Positions 25,330-38,479 of a stretch of 64,000 nt of DNA are shown one piece after another. Source of the DNA: Punica granatum. Taxonomy: Eukaryota; Streptophyta; Magnoliopsida; Myrtales; Lythraceae. Positions within the stretch are counted from its first letter, which is position 1, and the number at the start of each line of letters is the position of its first letter. The position numbers and the translations under genes were made by a program. The DNA lies in NCBI RefSeq assembly GCF_007655135.1, contig NC_045131.1, positions 29,496,001 to 29,560,000 on the forward strand. The letters run 5' to 3'. The notes under the pieces are model-generated. The model made no database searches. It saw only the letters and a list, made by a program, of their open reading frames with translations, and was not told where the DNA came from.

Positions 25330-26175
25330 AAACAACTCAAAACTAGCTCAACCTCTGTTTAGCGGTTGTAACATGATTCATGATTATTGCCCAAGAAAAA
25401 GAACATGTTTCATGATTATTGCCCAAGAAAAAGAACATGTTTCATGATTTTTTTCAAGTTGATGTATTTATTCAAAAAATATAAAGTTGGTTAGGATGTA
25501 GTTATGAAATCTGCTTCTTGTTGTGCCATATACCATGCATCATCCTTTAATATCCTAACGAAGTTTGGTATAGTTTTGATTAGATTAGCTTATCCCAAAC
25601 AATTTAACAGCTCCTGAAAACAGGCAGTTATTTTTCAGCAGTTTTCGGTACTTTTCGATTACGGGATGCTCCCAAGGCGTGCCTAAATTCAAACATGAAA
25701 TGCATGAAATGGACTTAGACCGGTCACTTATCGAAGCATAGCCTTAAAAAAATTAAAGAAGAAAATCCGCAGACAGGAATGAAACTGATAAAACAGCTTC
25801 AGAACTATAGCTCGACCTCTGTTTAGCACGTGACTCATGGTTTTCAAGTTGGTAAGGATGTAGTTTATGAAAGTTTGCTTCTTCTTATCCCATATGCATG
25901 CCAAGCATATTATCATTTTAATATATCCTAATTAGGTATGGGGTAGTTTTGATTAGATTAGCTTGTCCAGAACAATTGAAGAGCTTGCCAATTCATAAAA
26001 CATGTGAATTGGTGATCATTTGCATGAATGTATTTTCCATTCTTCTTTTTTCTTTTCCGGACGAGTGATTTCTCATCACTGTTAAAAATATGGATACAAA
26101 TGGTCTTAGACAAATCACTTATCCAAGCATAAAAAAGATTCAAGAGAAAAAAAAAACCCATAAACAAGCATGTAG
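25330..26175. repeat. Diverged tandem duplication (~0.4-kb units) with a 33-bp tandem repeat
   Basis: Blocks near 25335-25730 ('cctctgtttagc', 'gttggttaggatgtagtt', 'tagttttgattagattagctt', 'gtcacttatcgaagcata') recur in order at 25810-26135. At 25375-25445 a 33-bp unit ('atgattattgcccaagaaaa...') is tandemly doubled almost perfectly. There is no coding potential. Confidence 0.65.
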
Positions 26176-28180
26176 CTCATAAATAAATAAATAAAAAGAT
26201 GGAAATCCGAGCGTTGCGCATGAAATTTTTATAAATAATAATGCAACAATTATATAGAAAAGTAATTATGTTGTACACAACATAAAAATTAATCGACATC
26301 AAACATTTCTTACTATATTTTCTCAATTTAATATAGTTATTGATATCATTCACCATAAAAGAATATGATTATCGATATTCTAATTAAACCTGTATTTCTA
26401 ACGAAATATATAAGAAAAAGAATTGGATCTTCTCTTGTATAAAAAATTGTCTCAATTTGCAGTAGCATCTACGGAGTCCATAGATCCTCCGCTACTTGAA
26501 TTGAAGCAGAATTTGGAGGGCTCCGAACAAATAGTGAAGAAATAGAAAAAATTGTCATAATTAGAGAATCAATGGATTGTTGCTTGTTGAAGAACTCCAA
26601 TGGTATAATATATATATATATATTTATTTATTTATTTATTTATTTATTTATAGTCAATTGAAAAGATATTTAAGTTCAATAAAATGAAATTTAATATTTA
26701 GATTTCATAATAATAAATACATAATTGGAAGAGGAATATATGCATACACTATTATATATTTTTATTGTAATTCTTTTACCATATATATGCCATTTAAAAT
26801 AATTAAAAGATATATCAAATATAAAAATTTTCTATAATTAAGTCCAAATAAAAAATTTGATATATTTTACTGAATATATTATTTAAATAATTAAATTGGT
26901 GATGTGTTTTTATATAATACAAACGGAATATATTTTGTTACATATGCAAAAGGAATCAATATATACATATATATATATATATAGATAGATAAAGATTAGA
27001 GGGTGGTTTAAATAATGAAATCAATATATATTTATATGCAAAAGGAATCAATATATATAATCTATATTATGAATACAAACAAAATATATTTTAAATTTAT
27101 TTTTTTGATGGATAAATAGTATGAATATATTAATGAATATATTTTTTTTGGCGTACATATTCTACTATATATTACCGTCATAAAAGAATAAAAACTTTCC
27201 TTACTATATAACACGCGCGATGTATGGGATTGGAGAGAAAAACTAAAATTTTATTAACGTTTTAATATATATTTTAAAAAATTATCTTTCATTAGCTAAA
27301 AAAAATGGCTTTCTAATTTAGCAAGAGAAAATAATTCTTAAATAAATATAAGAATAATAACAATAATTAATCAAGTAGATCATCCTAATATTTGAAATTA
27401 AAAAACACGATATATATCAATCATCTAACAAAAGTACTACCAACATGAGAGTTATAATAAAAAAATTATACTAATAGAAGAGTCATATAACTTAAATAAT
27501 TACAATTAGCTTATCTCTAATATTGGCTCATAAAATCCAACACTGAGTTTTTCCTCAAACATGAATTTAGATGAAAAAATTAAATCTATTCAACTATTTT
27601 TCATGCAAACATATGATTACTCGTCAAAATAATATTACAAATTGCGTATAAGCATAAGCTTGCATGGAATTAGAAGACAATAATAGAATTTGAAGGGAGA
27701 GAAAAACCTATAGAAAGAGCTCAGATGAGAGGAAACAAAATACGAAATATAACAGGAAACACCATATATGAACTATTTCATTCTTATCCTCAAATTATAT
27801 TGTAAATATTTCAAATATTTCTTATAATTTAATAATTTCGAGATAAGATATACATACAAATTATTTCCTTAATAATTAAATACGAAAATTTTCTTTCGAT
27901 CCATTAAAATATTCCACTACAATCTCTCTCTCTATATATATATATATTAACAAACGACATCTATATATATTGTGTATATATATATATATATATATTCCGT
28001 TGGATTGAATATATATACATATTCCGTTGGGTTATACGTGGATATAATCTATATATTCTTCTATGCTTTGCTGACGTAGACATCGCGCCCTTAAAAATAG
28101 CATAACTAGCCGTTATTTATCTATGTTGCCTTTCAAAAAAAAAAAAAAACAAATTATTTTAAAAAATCGAGAGAGAATGG
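26176..28180. other. Very AT-rich intergenic DNA, no gene seen
   Basis: Long AT-rich stretch with TATA and TTTA microsatellites (26608-26652, 26960-26990, 27930-28000) and a short doubled 'attccgttgg' motif near 27995-28030. No open frame resembles a protein and no element termini were identified. Confidence 0.6.
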
Positions 28181-28310
28181 GGAACCAAATTAGGGTTGGG
28201 CTCCCCTTCCAATCACCCTCTGTTCCGACGAGGTCATCGTAGGATCTCAAAAAACACAGAGCGGGCCCCCTCCTTCCTAATAAGGTCATCAGAGACTCAA
28301 TCGATTTGGA

Positions 28311-28379
<69 letters not shown>
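28311..28379. repeat. C10 run followed by (TC)29 microsatellite
   Basis: Ten C bases (28311-28320) lead directly into 29 TC units (28321-28379). The flanking 28190-28520 sequence is GC-richer than its surroundings and resembles the low-complexity G/C islands near 7775-8000. Confidence 0.9.
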
Positions 28380-28381
<2 letters not shown>

Positions 28382-28519
28382 TTTAGGGTTTTAAAAAGAC
28401 ATAGGCGAGTCGGCGATGGGTAGGCCGGAGTTAGGTAGTTTCCTATGGTAAGGGCATTGTCAATGACCCCCAATACACAACGAGAGATAGGGGTTTAGGG
28501 TTTTTTCGGCCCGAGGGGT

Positions 28520-31119
28520 GGGGGTAGGCTAGGGGGGCTCTCGGCTACCACATCCAAAGAGTGAGGGTCACGAACAATGACCCAATTGTCAGCAACTATC
28601 CAACCCAATTGCAAGACCGTAAAAAAAGGACAATTATGTTGTATTTGATTACGTAACATCCACATCAGCAAGACCGTAAAGGTCGATTTCAGAATGGACC
28701 AAAAGTGTATCATTTAGCAAATGTTTAGAACTCACTTTTTCAAAGTAAAAGTTTTAAAACTCACTTACAAAAAAGGTAAAATTTTAGGACTATCATTGTA
28801 ATTATCCCCGATAGAAAATATTTAAACTTTCACGAGGCCTACATAATTGGCTAGGCTCATCTCCAATTCAAACGCTTGAACTTTTGGGATGGATATGGGC
28901 TCTATTACATGTAGATTTAATGAAAATTTTACATGCTATCAAAGTAGATTTTACATGTTCTTGTGTGCTTATACCCAGCCAACCCCAAGTGCAAAACATG
29001 TGATCAATTTAACTAGATCGCAAAAGAGAAAGCCAGCCCAGTAGTTGTAAGTCAAGTCCGAGGTGGAGGAGTAAACTGTATCATAGTCAATTATCCCCCT
29101 TGAGTCTGGAGAAAAGCCTACCTTGGCTATAAGCCCAAGCACAAAAGTGAAAGTCCAGCTCATAGTCAGGGAGGTGTGTTCAAGTACACATAATACGTGT
29201 AGAAAAATGCCAAAACCACATTTTGCTACGTGAGAGGAGTGTTGAGAGTCAAAATTCCATATTGAAAAAAATAAATGAGAAGATCCTGAGAATATGAGAA
29301 GATTGGACTCGCTATCCTATCAACACGAACTTCGGGATGAATATGCGTTCAATCATTTTATGAACATGCGTTCAATCACTTTAGCACATATTGGATGAGT
29401 ATTACTCATCCACTTGGCTGTGTAATCCAATTGAAATATTTTTTGGATAGAATCCAATTGAAATATTTGAAAGTGGAAATCCAAAGTGGCCTACATATTC
29501 TCACATACAAACATTCTCATTGGTTATTAATCATTCGTAGTGGAAATTCTACGAAGTACTTGAAACAAAGAAATAAACTCAGCTGGGAGAATTTACACAT
29601 TCACTTGGTTGTGTAATCCAATCAAAACGTTTGAAAGTTGAAAATCACTCCTATAGTAGCCCTTACATTCTCTCTTATAAACATACTTATTGGTTATTAC
29701 TCAATGAAAACTTTATGAAATACTTGAAACAAAGAAATAAATCAGTTGGGAGAATCTATATATAATATTGAAAGTTGGGACGACGCCTCTAGCAATACCA
29801 TGTAGGACGGATGAGAGTTATGCCCACATGCCCATTCTAGTAGCAACTAGATGAACAGGCCCGGGCATATGTGCATGCTAGAGTAATTAAGAGGATAAAA
29901 TAATCGATGATCTATATTTAAAAAGACAATTAGTACCATAATATTTTTTAACTTCAAGTTACAAAGTAGGAGTCCAATTCTTCCTATTGGCAAGAGAGTT
30001 TTTTCTTTTATTCTTCTCATGAGGTTTGAGGATATATACCTTCGTAAGAGTGCGTTTATTTAATTTACTCTTAATTCTAGAGCGTGTGAAGAATAATTGT
30101 GTTTTTTATTTTTTTTTCCTTAAGACTACAAATAGAACTTTTCAATTTTTACAACTGAGTTATGGAAGTACTATATTATAAAACAGTTAATCCAACAAAT
30201 ATAACATTTCTAATACTTTTTTATAATATAAAGTACTAACATAAACCCCAATCTAGATATGAAATTCTTTTCATAATCATGAAGCGAACACTTCCACTAT
30301 GTCAAAGTAGAATTATAATACTACGATTTTGCTGGTTGTGTAAAGTACACATTGGAAGTTTCAAATGTAAAGTTTCCTATATATTGAAAGCAAACATGGT
30401 GGTTTCGCACCCACCATAGTCTCTTTTCTATAGAAAAATAACAATTTACACCTAATTATTATAAATATAAATATCTAACCCTTCAATGAGTGTTGGTCCT
30501 TTCAACTTCTATAAACTACATGTCAGCATGATATCGTGCCGCATGCCACATCACCATTGGTGATGAAACGAAAGGTCATGCAACGAAAACCTTCCTTCAT
30601 CCTATGTGGTGCATCAAAACCCATTGTCTTAGCTTTTATAATTGTATATAGAAGATTTGATAAGTGACAGTGTTATGCGGTCACATCACTTATGAAACCC
30701 AAATAACCTACACTCGTGGAAAATGTAAAGATTATACTATAATGAATCAATTAAATTGGTATATTGAGCTCGGTAAATTAAAAAAAGAAAAAGAAAAGCA
30801 AATTTAGCTAAATTTATCTTATGCGAGTGTTGTTTTGCTTCTCAAGGTAGTTGAATTGCAGATTGAGCTAAATGTTTTCAAAGTGTAAAATCGTTCATAT
30901 TTTGCTTTAAATTCTTCTCTGTAGCTGGATCCACTTGCTCCATCATTTCAAAATCACCTATTTACATAGAATGGTAAAGGGGCCAACTAACAACCAAGTC
31001 TCTAATGACCTTAGCGCCAGAAGCAAAACTCAGTATTTCTTCTAGAGAATCTCCCATTCTTCTACCCCTTCTATGGAGTCGATGACTATTCATAGAACCC
31101 AATGAGATCTAATCTCCCA
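28520..31119. other. Intergenic, no gene seen
   Basis: AT-rich spacer. Near 28790-28810 the sequence 'tgtaattatcccc' resembles a MULE-type end, with no partner found. At about 29397-29760 two diverged copies of 'actt.ggttgtgtaatccaat.aaa..tttgaaagt.gaaa' mark a small duplication. No protein-coding region is recognisable. Confidence 0.55.
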
Positions 31120-31120
31120 T

Positions 31121-31185
31121 TGTTCCTCAGTAGCTCAATGGTAGAGCGGTCGACGAAATATGACCGACAGTTGTTCGAATGTATA
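31121..31185 (+). pseudogene. Plastid-derived tRNA-Asn (trnN-GUU)-like relic
   Basis: TCCTCAGTAGCTCAATGGT, then AGAGCGGTCG, matches the acceptor and D arm of plastid trnN with one change. The anticodon arm is disrupted (no GTT loop), and only 'ccgacagttgttcgaat' of the T arm remains; the 3' acceptor half is lost. It cannot fold as a tRNA. Interpreted as nuclear-integrated plastid DNA. The preceding 100-150 bp may also be plastid in origin, but I could not confirm that. Confidence 0.6.
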
Positions 31186-32079
31186 TACAAAGAAGCCCAA
31201 AAACTATGAATTGTCTTAAGAATCATAAATCAGATAAATTCAACTTTTGAAAAAAGGATTAATAATGAGTAAACAAAAACTATCTTGTATCAATTCAATA
31301 AGAGATCTCGAATTGAATCGGTATTGCACTATAATTTCAACTTGAGAGTGGGAACAATTTTTCGCGATTATATGGGAAGTATTTCGTCCTCCATAAATTG
31401 TGTCATATTAGTCCTTTCGATAATAGAGGTACGAGAAATGCTCGTTCATTAAATCAACTGCTCTATAATATCATATGGTTAAAAAGAAGGCTTCTTTATA
31501 TATAAAGTTGTGAAAGCTAGACCAACTCATCAAATGATATCACGTAGGATTTTAGTAGTTTGTGGTTGAATCATTTAGATATCCCAACACTAATCCTAAT
31601 GCGATAGGTGGCATGCTATAATTTGGCGAAGTCACTCATGAACTTCAGAGATTCTTAATTTATAGAAATTGAAAAGACATATATTATTAAAAAAAAAGAT
31701 TAACATTTTGTGACTACATGCCTTCCGTATGAACAAAACAAAAATTATTATCTTATGAACTACAAGGAACTCACTTTTTGGTGAACGACATCAATTGCAT
31801 GAATAAAATAAAGAAACTTGAACAAAATATGATTGATAAGAGATAAAATTTATTCAAATATGCTGTTGCAAATGAAAAAAATCTAAAAACTTATCGATGT
31901 GGACAAATTCTAGTCATGGATGGAATTTATGTTGGGCGATACTACAATGATTGGCACCAAAAATTAACAACCACGGTTGTTTTATTCTTGGCCGTTGGAT
32001 TCATTGACATAAAATCATGATTGTACAAGTATTATATATTTTTTATCTTGAAGATTCACCCATGATATTTTAACTATCT
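31186..32079. other. Intergenic or decayed element DNA, no gene seen
   Basis: AT-rich DNA between the trnN relic and the copia remains. No intact frame and no LTR was recognised; it may include unrecognisable 5' parts of the copia element. Confidence 0.5.
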
Positions 32080-34016
32080 ATAAAGAAGGACATAACATAA
32101 GTAGTTTCTTCATTGGTTATTCTGTAAATTCGAAAGGTTTCAGGTTCTATTGCCCTTCACATAGTCCTCGAAATGTCAAATCAAATAATGCAAGGTTTTT
32201 GTGGATGTTGAACCTAGTGGGAGTAATGGTACTCAAACTATTGAATTTGAAGGAGCTCGAGAAGGTGTTTCGGTACCTAAAATACCTTTGGTTGCATTAA
32301 GGCATAATCGATCGGTCGATCATAGAGAGCAAATCAGGAACAAGCTGCTCCTACCGAAGTTATGGTTCAACCAGAAAAGGCAACTAGTTCTATTCAGAAC
32401 ACTGAACAAGTTGATTTAAGGAGATTCTCAAGAACTAGGAGACTTGTTATTTTTGATGACTATCTTGTATACCTTGTCGAGTTCGACTTTGATATTGGAC
32501 CTAAGGAAAACCCCACAACGTTTTCACAGGCCATGAGTGAGGATAACTCCTCACTTTGGTTAGACATCATGAAGGATGAGTTAGATTCAATGGCTAAGAA
32601 TAGACTATGGGATCTCGTCGAATTACTAAAAGGGACGGTAGCGATTGGCTTCAAATGGGTATATAAAACCAAAAGAGATGCTTCGAGTAAAGTCGAACGA
32701 TATAAGGCTAAACTTGTCGCCAAGGGTTTTATTCAAAAGGAAGATATAGACTGCCATGAGATCTTCTCTCCAGTTTCTAAGAATGACTCGCTCAGGATAA
32801 TTATGGCATTGGTGACTCATATGGACTTAGAGTTACACCAGATGGATGTGAAAACGGTTTTTCTTAATAGGGATCTTGATGAGGAGGTGTACATGAAGAA
32901 ACATGAAGGGTTTAATGATGATAGTCATAAAGTGTGCAGGTTAAAGAAATACTAAAACAAGCATCCTGCCAATGATATCTAAAGTTTTACAAGGTCATCA
33001 CTTCATTTGGATTTTCTGAGAACCTTGTTGATGAGTGAATATACTTGAAGGTCGGTGGGGATAAGTTTATTTTCTTAGTCCAATATGTAGATGACATACT
33101 CCTTGTAAGCAGTAACTTAGGTCTGCTGGAAGAGACTAATCAGTTTTTCTCTCCTAATTTTGAAATGAAGGATATGAGTGAAGTCTCTTATGTCATTGGC
33201 ATAGAGATTCATAGAGACAGGAAACAAAAAACTTTAGAACTATCTCAGAAAACCTACATTAAAAAGATATTGCAGAGATTCGGTATGAAAAACTATCGAC
33301 CCTCTCCAGTCCCTGTGATCAAAGGAGATAAATTTAATAATGGCCATTCACCTAAGGATGAGTTAGAACTTGAGCAAATAAAGAACATCCCATAAGCATC
33401 CGTAGTTGGGAGCTTAATGTATGCTCTGGTCTGCACGAGAATTGACATATATCTGGCAGTTGGATTGCTGGAACATTACCAGAGTAATCCTGGGATCCAA
33501 CATTGGGTTGATGCAAAGAAAGTAATGAGGTATTCAGGGAACCAATGATTACCGGTTGACTTACAGGCATACCGACCATTTGAGGGTGGTTGGTTATTCA
33601 GATGCTGACTTTGCCGAATATGTAGATTCCAGAAAACCTATTTCAGGGTATGTGTTTCTTCTTGCTGGAGGAGTCATTTCTTGGAGGAGTATCAAGCAGT
33701 CTATAGTGGCTACATCTACTTTGGAGGCAGAGTTTATTGCGTGCTATGAAACCACAATACAGGTACTATGGTTGAAGAATTTCATAAGTGTCTTCAAGTT
33801 GTCGATACCATACAGAGACCAATCCAAATCTATTATGATAACACAGCTGCAGTGTTCTTCTTTAAGAATAACAAAAGTGACAGCAAAAGTAAGCATATCG
33901 ATATCAAATACCTCAGTATGAGGAAGTATATCAAGAAAGACGTGGTGATTATTGAACACGCTAGTTCAAATGCTATGATTGCAGATCTAATGACCAAAGG
34001 TTTATCGGTAAAATAG
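32080..34016 (+). pseudogene. Broken Ty1/copia pol: integrase tail, reverse transcriptase, RNase H
   Basis: The order integrase C-terminal end (about 32100-32200), reverse transcriptase (32500-33400), RNase H (33560-34016) is that of copia elements, where integrase precedes RT. Visible marks are the RT segment around WVYKTKRD, HQMDVKTVFLNRDL (about 32835-32880), the catalytic box YVDDILL (about 33084-33104), YSDADFA of RNase H (33595) and SKHIDIKY (33892). The reading changes between all three frames (breaks near 32200-32400, 32950 and 33770). In-frame stops occur near 32970, 33040, 33393 and 33546. It therefore encodes no working enzyme. The 5' part (gag, protease, most of integrase) is absent or unrecognisable. 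Confidence 0.85.
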
Positions 34017-34314
34017 TTCACTGGTCATGTTAGAAGTATGAGCCTATATGCAGTGTAGTTTTTCTTGATATATTTTTGACAATTGTGTATTACTTTTATT
34101 ATTTTAGAGAATAAAGTTGAATTTTATTTATCATTAGTTGCGCAAATAAAGTATTGAATTCATGGAGATATAAAGTATGACCTATGTAACTTATGTTGAG
34201 TTACAAATTTCCCAAAAGTGCTTATTTTTGGAGTGTTATGCATCGTGACACATGGATGAGAAGTACTTTCTTGCCAGGTATCACCACCATGGTTCATGTA
34301 TAACATTCTCAGGG

Positions 34315-34778
34315 TAAGTGGGAGGTTTCCACAGTTCAAGGAACATCAAGTTTGGCCAAATAAAGTTTATCACTCATAAATATTTGTGTCATTGGGCCAA
34401 GCGAGAGAATATAAGAAATATTATATATTTACATAATTAAGGAAATAATCTCTCAATTAGGTGGCCCTTATGTCACAATATATTCCATTATTTCAGTGAG
34501 ATATTTTATATCTTGTGGATTGTAAAAAATATCCTTTTGATGGAAGGATAAATAAGGAAATATTATTCTTAGGGGTCCTTAGCTCTGCTTATTTAAAAGG
34601 GCTTATGTCTCCATCTAGACGTCATGTACAGAGAGGTTAGGAGCTAAAAGAAACTCTCGGTCTTATTTGCTTTATCGTGAAACGTGTGAAAAATCATCGA
34701 CATTATCAAGGCAATGGCTGGAGATCAATTTATTTCGCTGCGTAATTTATTGCTATTATATTAGAAATTAATCTTACA
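34315..34778 (+). mobile_element. Probable 3' LTR of the copia element, preceded by a polypurine tract
   Basis: GTAAGTGGGAGG (34315-34326) sits where copia elements carry a polypurine tract, about 300 bp after the pol remains. The following ~450 bp contains a TATA-like TTATTTAAAAGGG (near 34590) and ends with the 'caatttatttcgctgcgtaattt...cttaca' style common at copia LTR 3' ends. The left boundary is approximate because the expected TG start appears mutated. No 5' LTR was found. Confidence 0.55.
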
Positions 34779-35282
34779 TTTTCTTCTCTCACTCATAGAT
34801 AAGTAATTATCATCTATTAACCAAACAAAAGAAAAACATGGAGGAGATTTTTGGAAGGTGGCCTGGGAACCGCACTGCTTGCTCCATAAGAACCCAAAAA
34901 TATGAGATTCAGATTCATGTACATATGCAAAACAATCTTTTATATAAGTATAATTATACACATATATATAGAATTTGATTCTTTGTCATACACTCTCTAC
35001 AAAAGTTTATTACACAAGCCAATGAATTTTGAATAAATACATACCTCGAACAACAACATCTTATCTCACTTCCCGTCCAGAGTTCACTACTTCGACAGAA
35101 AACTCCTGGTTACTTTCTGTCAACAATCTTGATAGCCAACCGAACTTCAATGATCACAGAGCCCTTGCCATGAAAAAAAACAAAAACAAAAACAAAAGAA
35201 AAGAAGAGATTAATGGTTCTCGTGATTGTTTAACCTGCGAGAATCCGGCTTTCTGACTAAAAGCTTGTTCATTGCAGAGTAT
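34779..35282. other. Intergenic and probable 3' UTR of the SPARK-type gene
   Basis: About 500 bp between the copia LTR and the stop codon at 35283-35285. No gene is recognised. The part nearest 35282 should be the 3' UTR of the minus-strand gene. Confidence 0.5.
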
Positions 35283-38200
35283 TCACGAGATGATCGAGAG
35301 AAATGCCACTAGTGCAGAAGTCTTAAAAAGGTTCAATCCTTCACTGTTAAGGCCTGCAGAAGGTGATCGGACATGCAATTGATCAGTTGAATCGCTAACC
35401 AAAATAGATCAAACATGACAAAGGGCATATTCGATACATAGGGAGAGGAAAAACTGAGATAACGAGCAGTAATACCTGAAATAAAGAACAATCAGTAGTA
35501 TCATAACGAGAAAATTTGTTTTGGCTCTATTGCTTACTATCAGGTCATATTCGTTTAAATTTGCATAATTGTCTCTTACCACTCTGAGCAGATGTTGCTG
35601 CAGGAAGCGCGGGAATCTTGATAGCTGCAATTTTGAGATTCAAACAATAGCAAAGTTAGAGACATGATAATAGCGAAAAGAAGACACGAAGATCGAGCAC
35701 AGGGAATACAGAGTCCAAAGAGAAATAATAAGCATACTGATGAACTCACTCTTATTGCATGATGAAGTTGGCATTTGCAAAGAAGACGGCCACGGCGCGG
35801 GAATATTGTCGTTGAGATCGCAGAGGAAGCTTACCCCGGTAAACTTATCAAACGTTGCATCCGATGGCAAACTCGGCAAAAGGCACCCGGATTCTAATCA
35901 GGATAAAATGAGTAAATCAATGGGAAGAGTTAAAGTGGCAGTAAAAGTAGGGCGTGGTATGAGTTTTCTGGGATATTTCTTCTTGTATAATTACCTTGAC
36001 TTCCAATTGCTGCGCCCGCAATATCCCATCCACCAAGAACCGTAAATTTGTTAGTGCTAGTAAAGTATAGTCGGTTAACTAATTAAAGAGCGCTGAGGCA
36101 GCAGACCAAACCTTGCAGGGAGAAGTCCTTGAGGCTGATCTGGCAGAGGCTATAGATGTTCTTCGTGATGTTTAGTTTCCGTAACTTCATTCCCAAAGAT
36201 GACGCGCAGTCTAATGCTTGCAAGTTGGTTATGAAGCTCTGCTTCTGCAAGTGAGACACGTAGCTTTCCATGGAATTGCAGCAAGCTGTCTCGTTAGTTA
36301 TCCCATCTCTGCAGCTCTTCTCGACAAGTTTCAGCTCAGGGAATAGCAGAGGACATGCTGAAGAAAATAAGATCAGGATAGCAAGATAAGTAAGAAGAGG
36401 AACTCGTAGAGAAATGTGAAAATCGTATATCGATTCCTCCTCGTTCAATTCATTCTTAGAAAATAAAACTCTTTCCCGAGATAAGGAAAACGAAAAGATT
36501 GGGAATTTCAACAACGATCTGGTGGAAAACATGCTTTCTTATAAAGATCAACTCCAGTAAACTTCTATAGCTCTATAAACATAGCAGGAACTATATTGAG
36601 CTTATCAAACTTTCTTTCGGCACATCTTCTCTGATCACATAACGTTCGATCTTCATTTGGAATAAAACTATTCACCACATAGAAATGGTCCCGTTTCATT
36701 CCTTTCTATCTTGTTTCCTGTCTGCTGTACAAAGATGATCTTTGTGTTTTTTGTTTCTCAGAGCAGTATGCTCGTGATAATAAGAAAAACTCACCCTTAT
36801 TGATGTCACAATTGGATAGTCCTCTGAGAATCTCCTTTGCCAGGAAAGGGTCAAGCTTACTCACCAGCCACCTTGCAACAACCCTCTTACAATCATCAAT
36901 CCTCGATGAATGGTCTGTCGCTGTAAGTTGTTGGGCAAGAACATCTGAAGTTTTCAGGGCAATTTTCGTGGCTGCTTCCAGCATAGCATTCTGGCAGACC
37001 GCGTCGCAGCACTCCTTTACAGGGTCAATCCTCTCACAAGCCCTGAGGAGCTTTGAAGACTCCAATGTGCTCTCAAACTCGAAAACATCCTTTACTGGGC
37101 ATGAGGCTTCGGTGAGGATCGATGCACGAACAGAACATATCTCGTTTAGATTACTCGCTGCTCCCTGGCCTGCCAAAATTTGCTCAATATCGGAAAGGCA
37201 GTACTTGGCATGGGTCTCATTGAGGGCAAGGAGGTTGGTAAATTTACTAGACTGCCCAACAAGAATGGTGAGCGTAGCTGCCAACTGAGGACAGCACATC
37301 ACATTAGCTAAGAATGGAGCAAAAGCCGAATAGCAATCAACTGATGTCGTGTGCATCAGGCTTTTAGCAGCAGTGAAGTTCAATGCACAGAGTCCTGCAG
37401 CAGAAAACATAATGATTCATTCGGTAGGAAGAAATGGAAAACCAAAAGCAATGAAATTGCCATGCAAGAATAGTTCAACTTTTCATTATGACTGTTGTAC
37501 AGAATTTAGCCGGGCATTGTTTTCTGTGAAACAACGGAAACATTTCAGAATTAAAGCAGAATGCATTTTATAACAATTCCACATCTTTGGCGTGATGGCC
37601 AGATAACGTTCGTTAATGTTAAGACACATACATGGAAGATTTGGGACTGATTTCTGACGCACCTGAGAGTTTCGGTGCAGTGCTGTTCGTGAATGGAGAC
37701 AATGGGGAAGGCGAGGGGAGCGGGAGGAAGGGTTGAGGGGAGCCACTGGGAGAGATCTCGGGAATCAGTGGATTCATCGCCGCTTCATCGACTCGCAATG
37801 GGCTACAGCAGCACCCATGAAGAACTGCAGAAATAGGTCCAAAACAGAAATGATTTAAATTTACAGCGCCTATCACTAGATTGCTACAAGGCAATTTCCG
37901 GCTTTATCGTGCATTGGAACGGCAACACTCGAACCATAGGATATGACTCATCTCAAAAAGACCAAAAAATGCTTTATACTTGATTCCTTTCTTCACATCA
38001 TGGCTCATTTTTATGATTCAAAGGGACACGAACCCAGAGGTCTTTCTTTGCTCAACATAACCTTAAAGTGCCATGAACAAAACCAGAAACTCGCAAATTA
38101 CGGCCCGAATTCATTCCCCATGGTTCCAGAATCGACCAGAACATTCAAGAGACGAGCCTAAGCCATGAGCAAATTAATGCTTACCAAAATAAAACAGCAG

Positions 38201-38479
38201 TTATACAGCAGCAATGACAAAACATACTCTTCAGACTAAAACACCCGATCGAATTCCGAAACTATCCACTTCATCGAGCACCACGGCAACAAAAGTTGCA
38301 AGCTTTTTGGCCTAAATTTCCCCAAGAAGATGATACTAATTGTGCTCCAGAAGATAGAATCATAAACATTCACACAAAATGCTGAAAAGAGCATAGCCAT
38401 TAAGGTAAGAGGACTCACAGAGGAGTAGGAGGAGGAAGAAATGTGCCCTCAAACTGGGAGACAGAGACAGCACTCCCAT
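35283..38479 (-). CDS. At1g61900-like GPI-anchored protein with SPARK-type Cys-rich region, 8 exons, 447 aa
   Basis: Predicted secreted protein tethered to the outer plasma membrane; molecular role unknown. Coding exons in transcript order: 38479-38419, 37824-37663, 37394-36795, 36357-36112, 36009-35995, 35893-35750, 35624-35580, 35353-35283; all junctions GT-AG, total 1344 nt, stop TGA. Exon 1 gives a signal peptide (MGVLSLSPSLRAHFF then five Leu, continuing into exon 2). Next comes a Pro/Ser-rich linker (IPEISPSGSPQP), then a long Cys-rich domain with CC pairs (MCCPQ, ECCDAVCQ, ACCNSM) as in SPARK-domain proteins. The motifs ESYVSHLQKQ, SLPSDA and DLNDNIPAPWP follow. The C terminus is a short polar stretch (QSGLNSEG) and a hydrophobic tail, as expected for GPI attachment. 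Similarity to Arabidopsis At1g61900 is from memory. The signal-peptide exon and 15-nt exon 5 are my least direct calls, but both keep frame exactly. Confidence 0.88.

Noticed and set aside
31121..31185. Functional tRNA gene
   Set aside because: The anticodon arm and 3' acceptor half do not pair, so it cannot fold as a tRNA; kept only as a relic.
36800..37288. 162-codon open frame on the plus strand
   Set aside because: Antisense shadow of exon 3 of the SPARK-type gene, which has clear family similarity on the minus strand.
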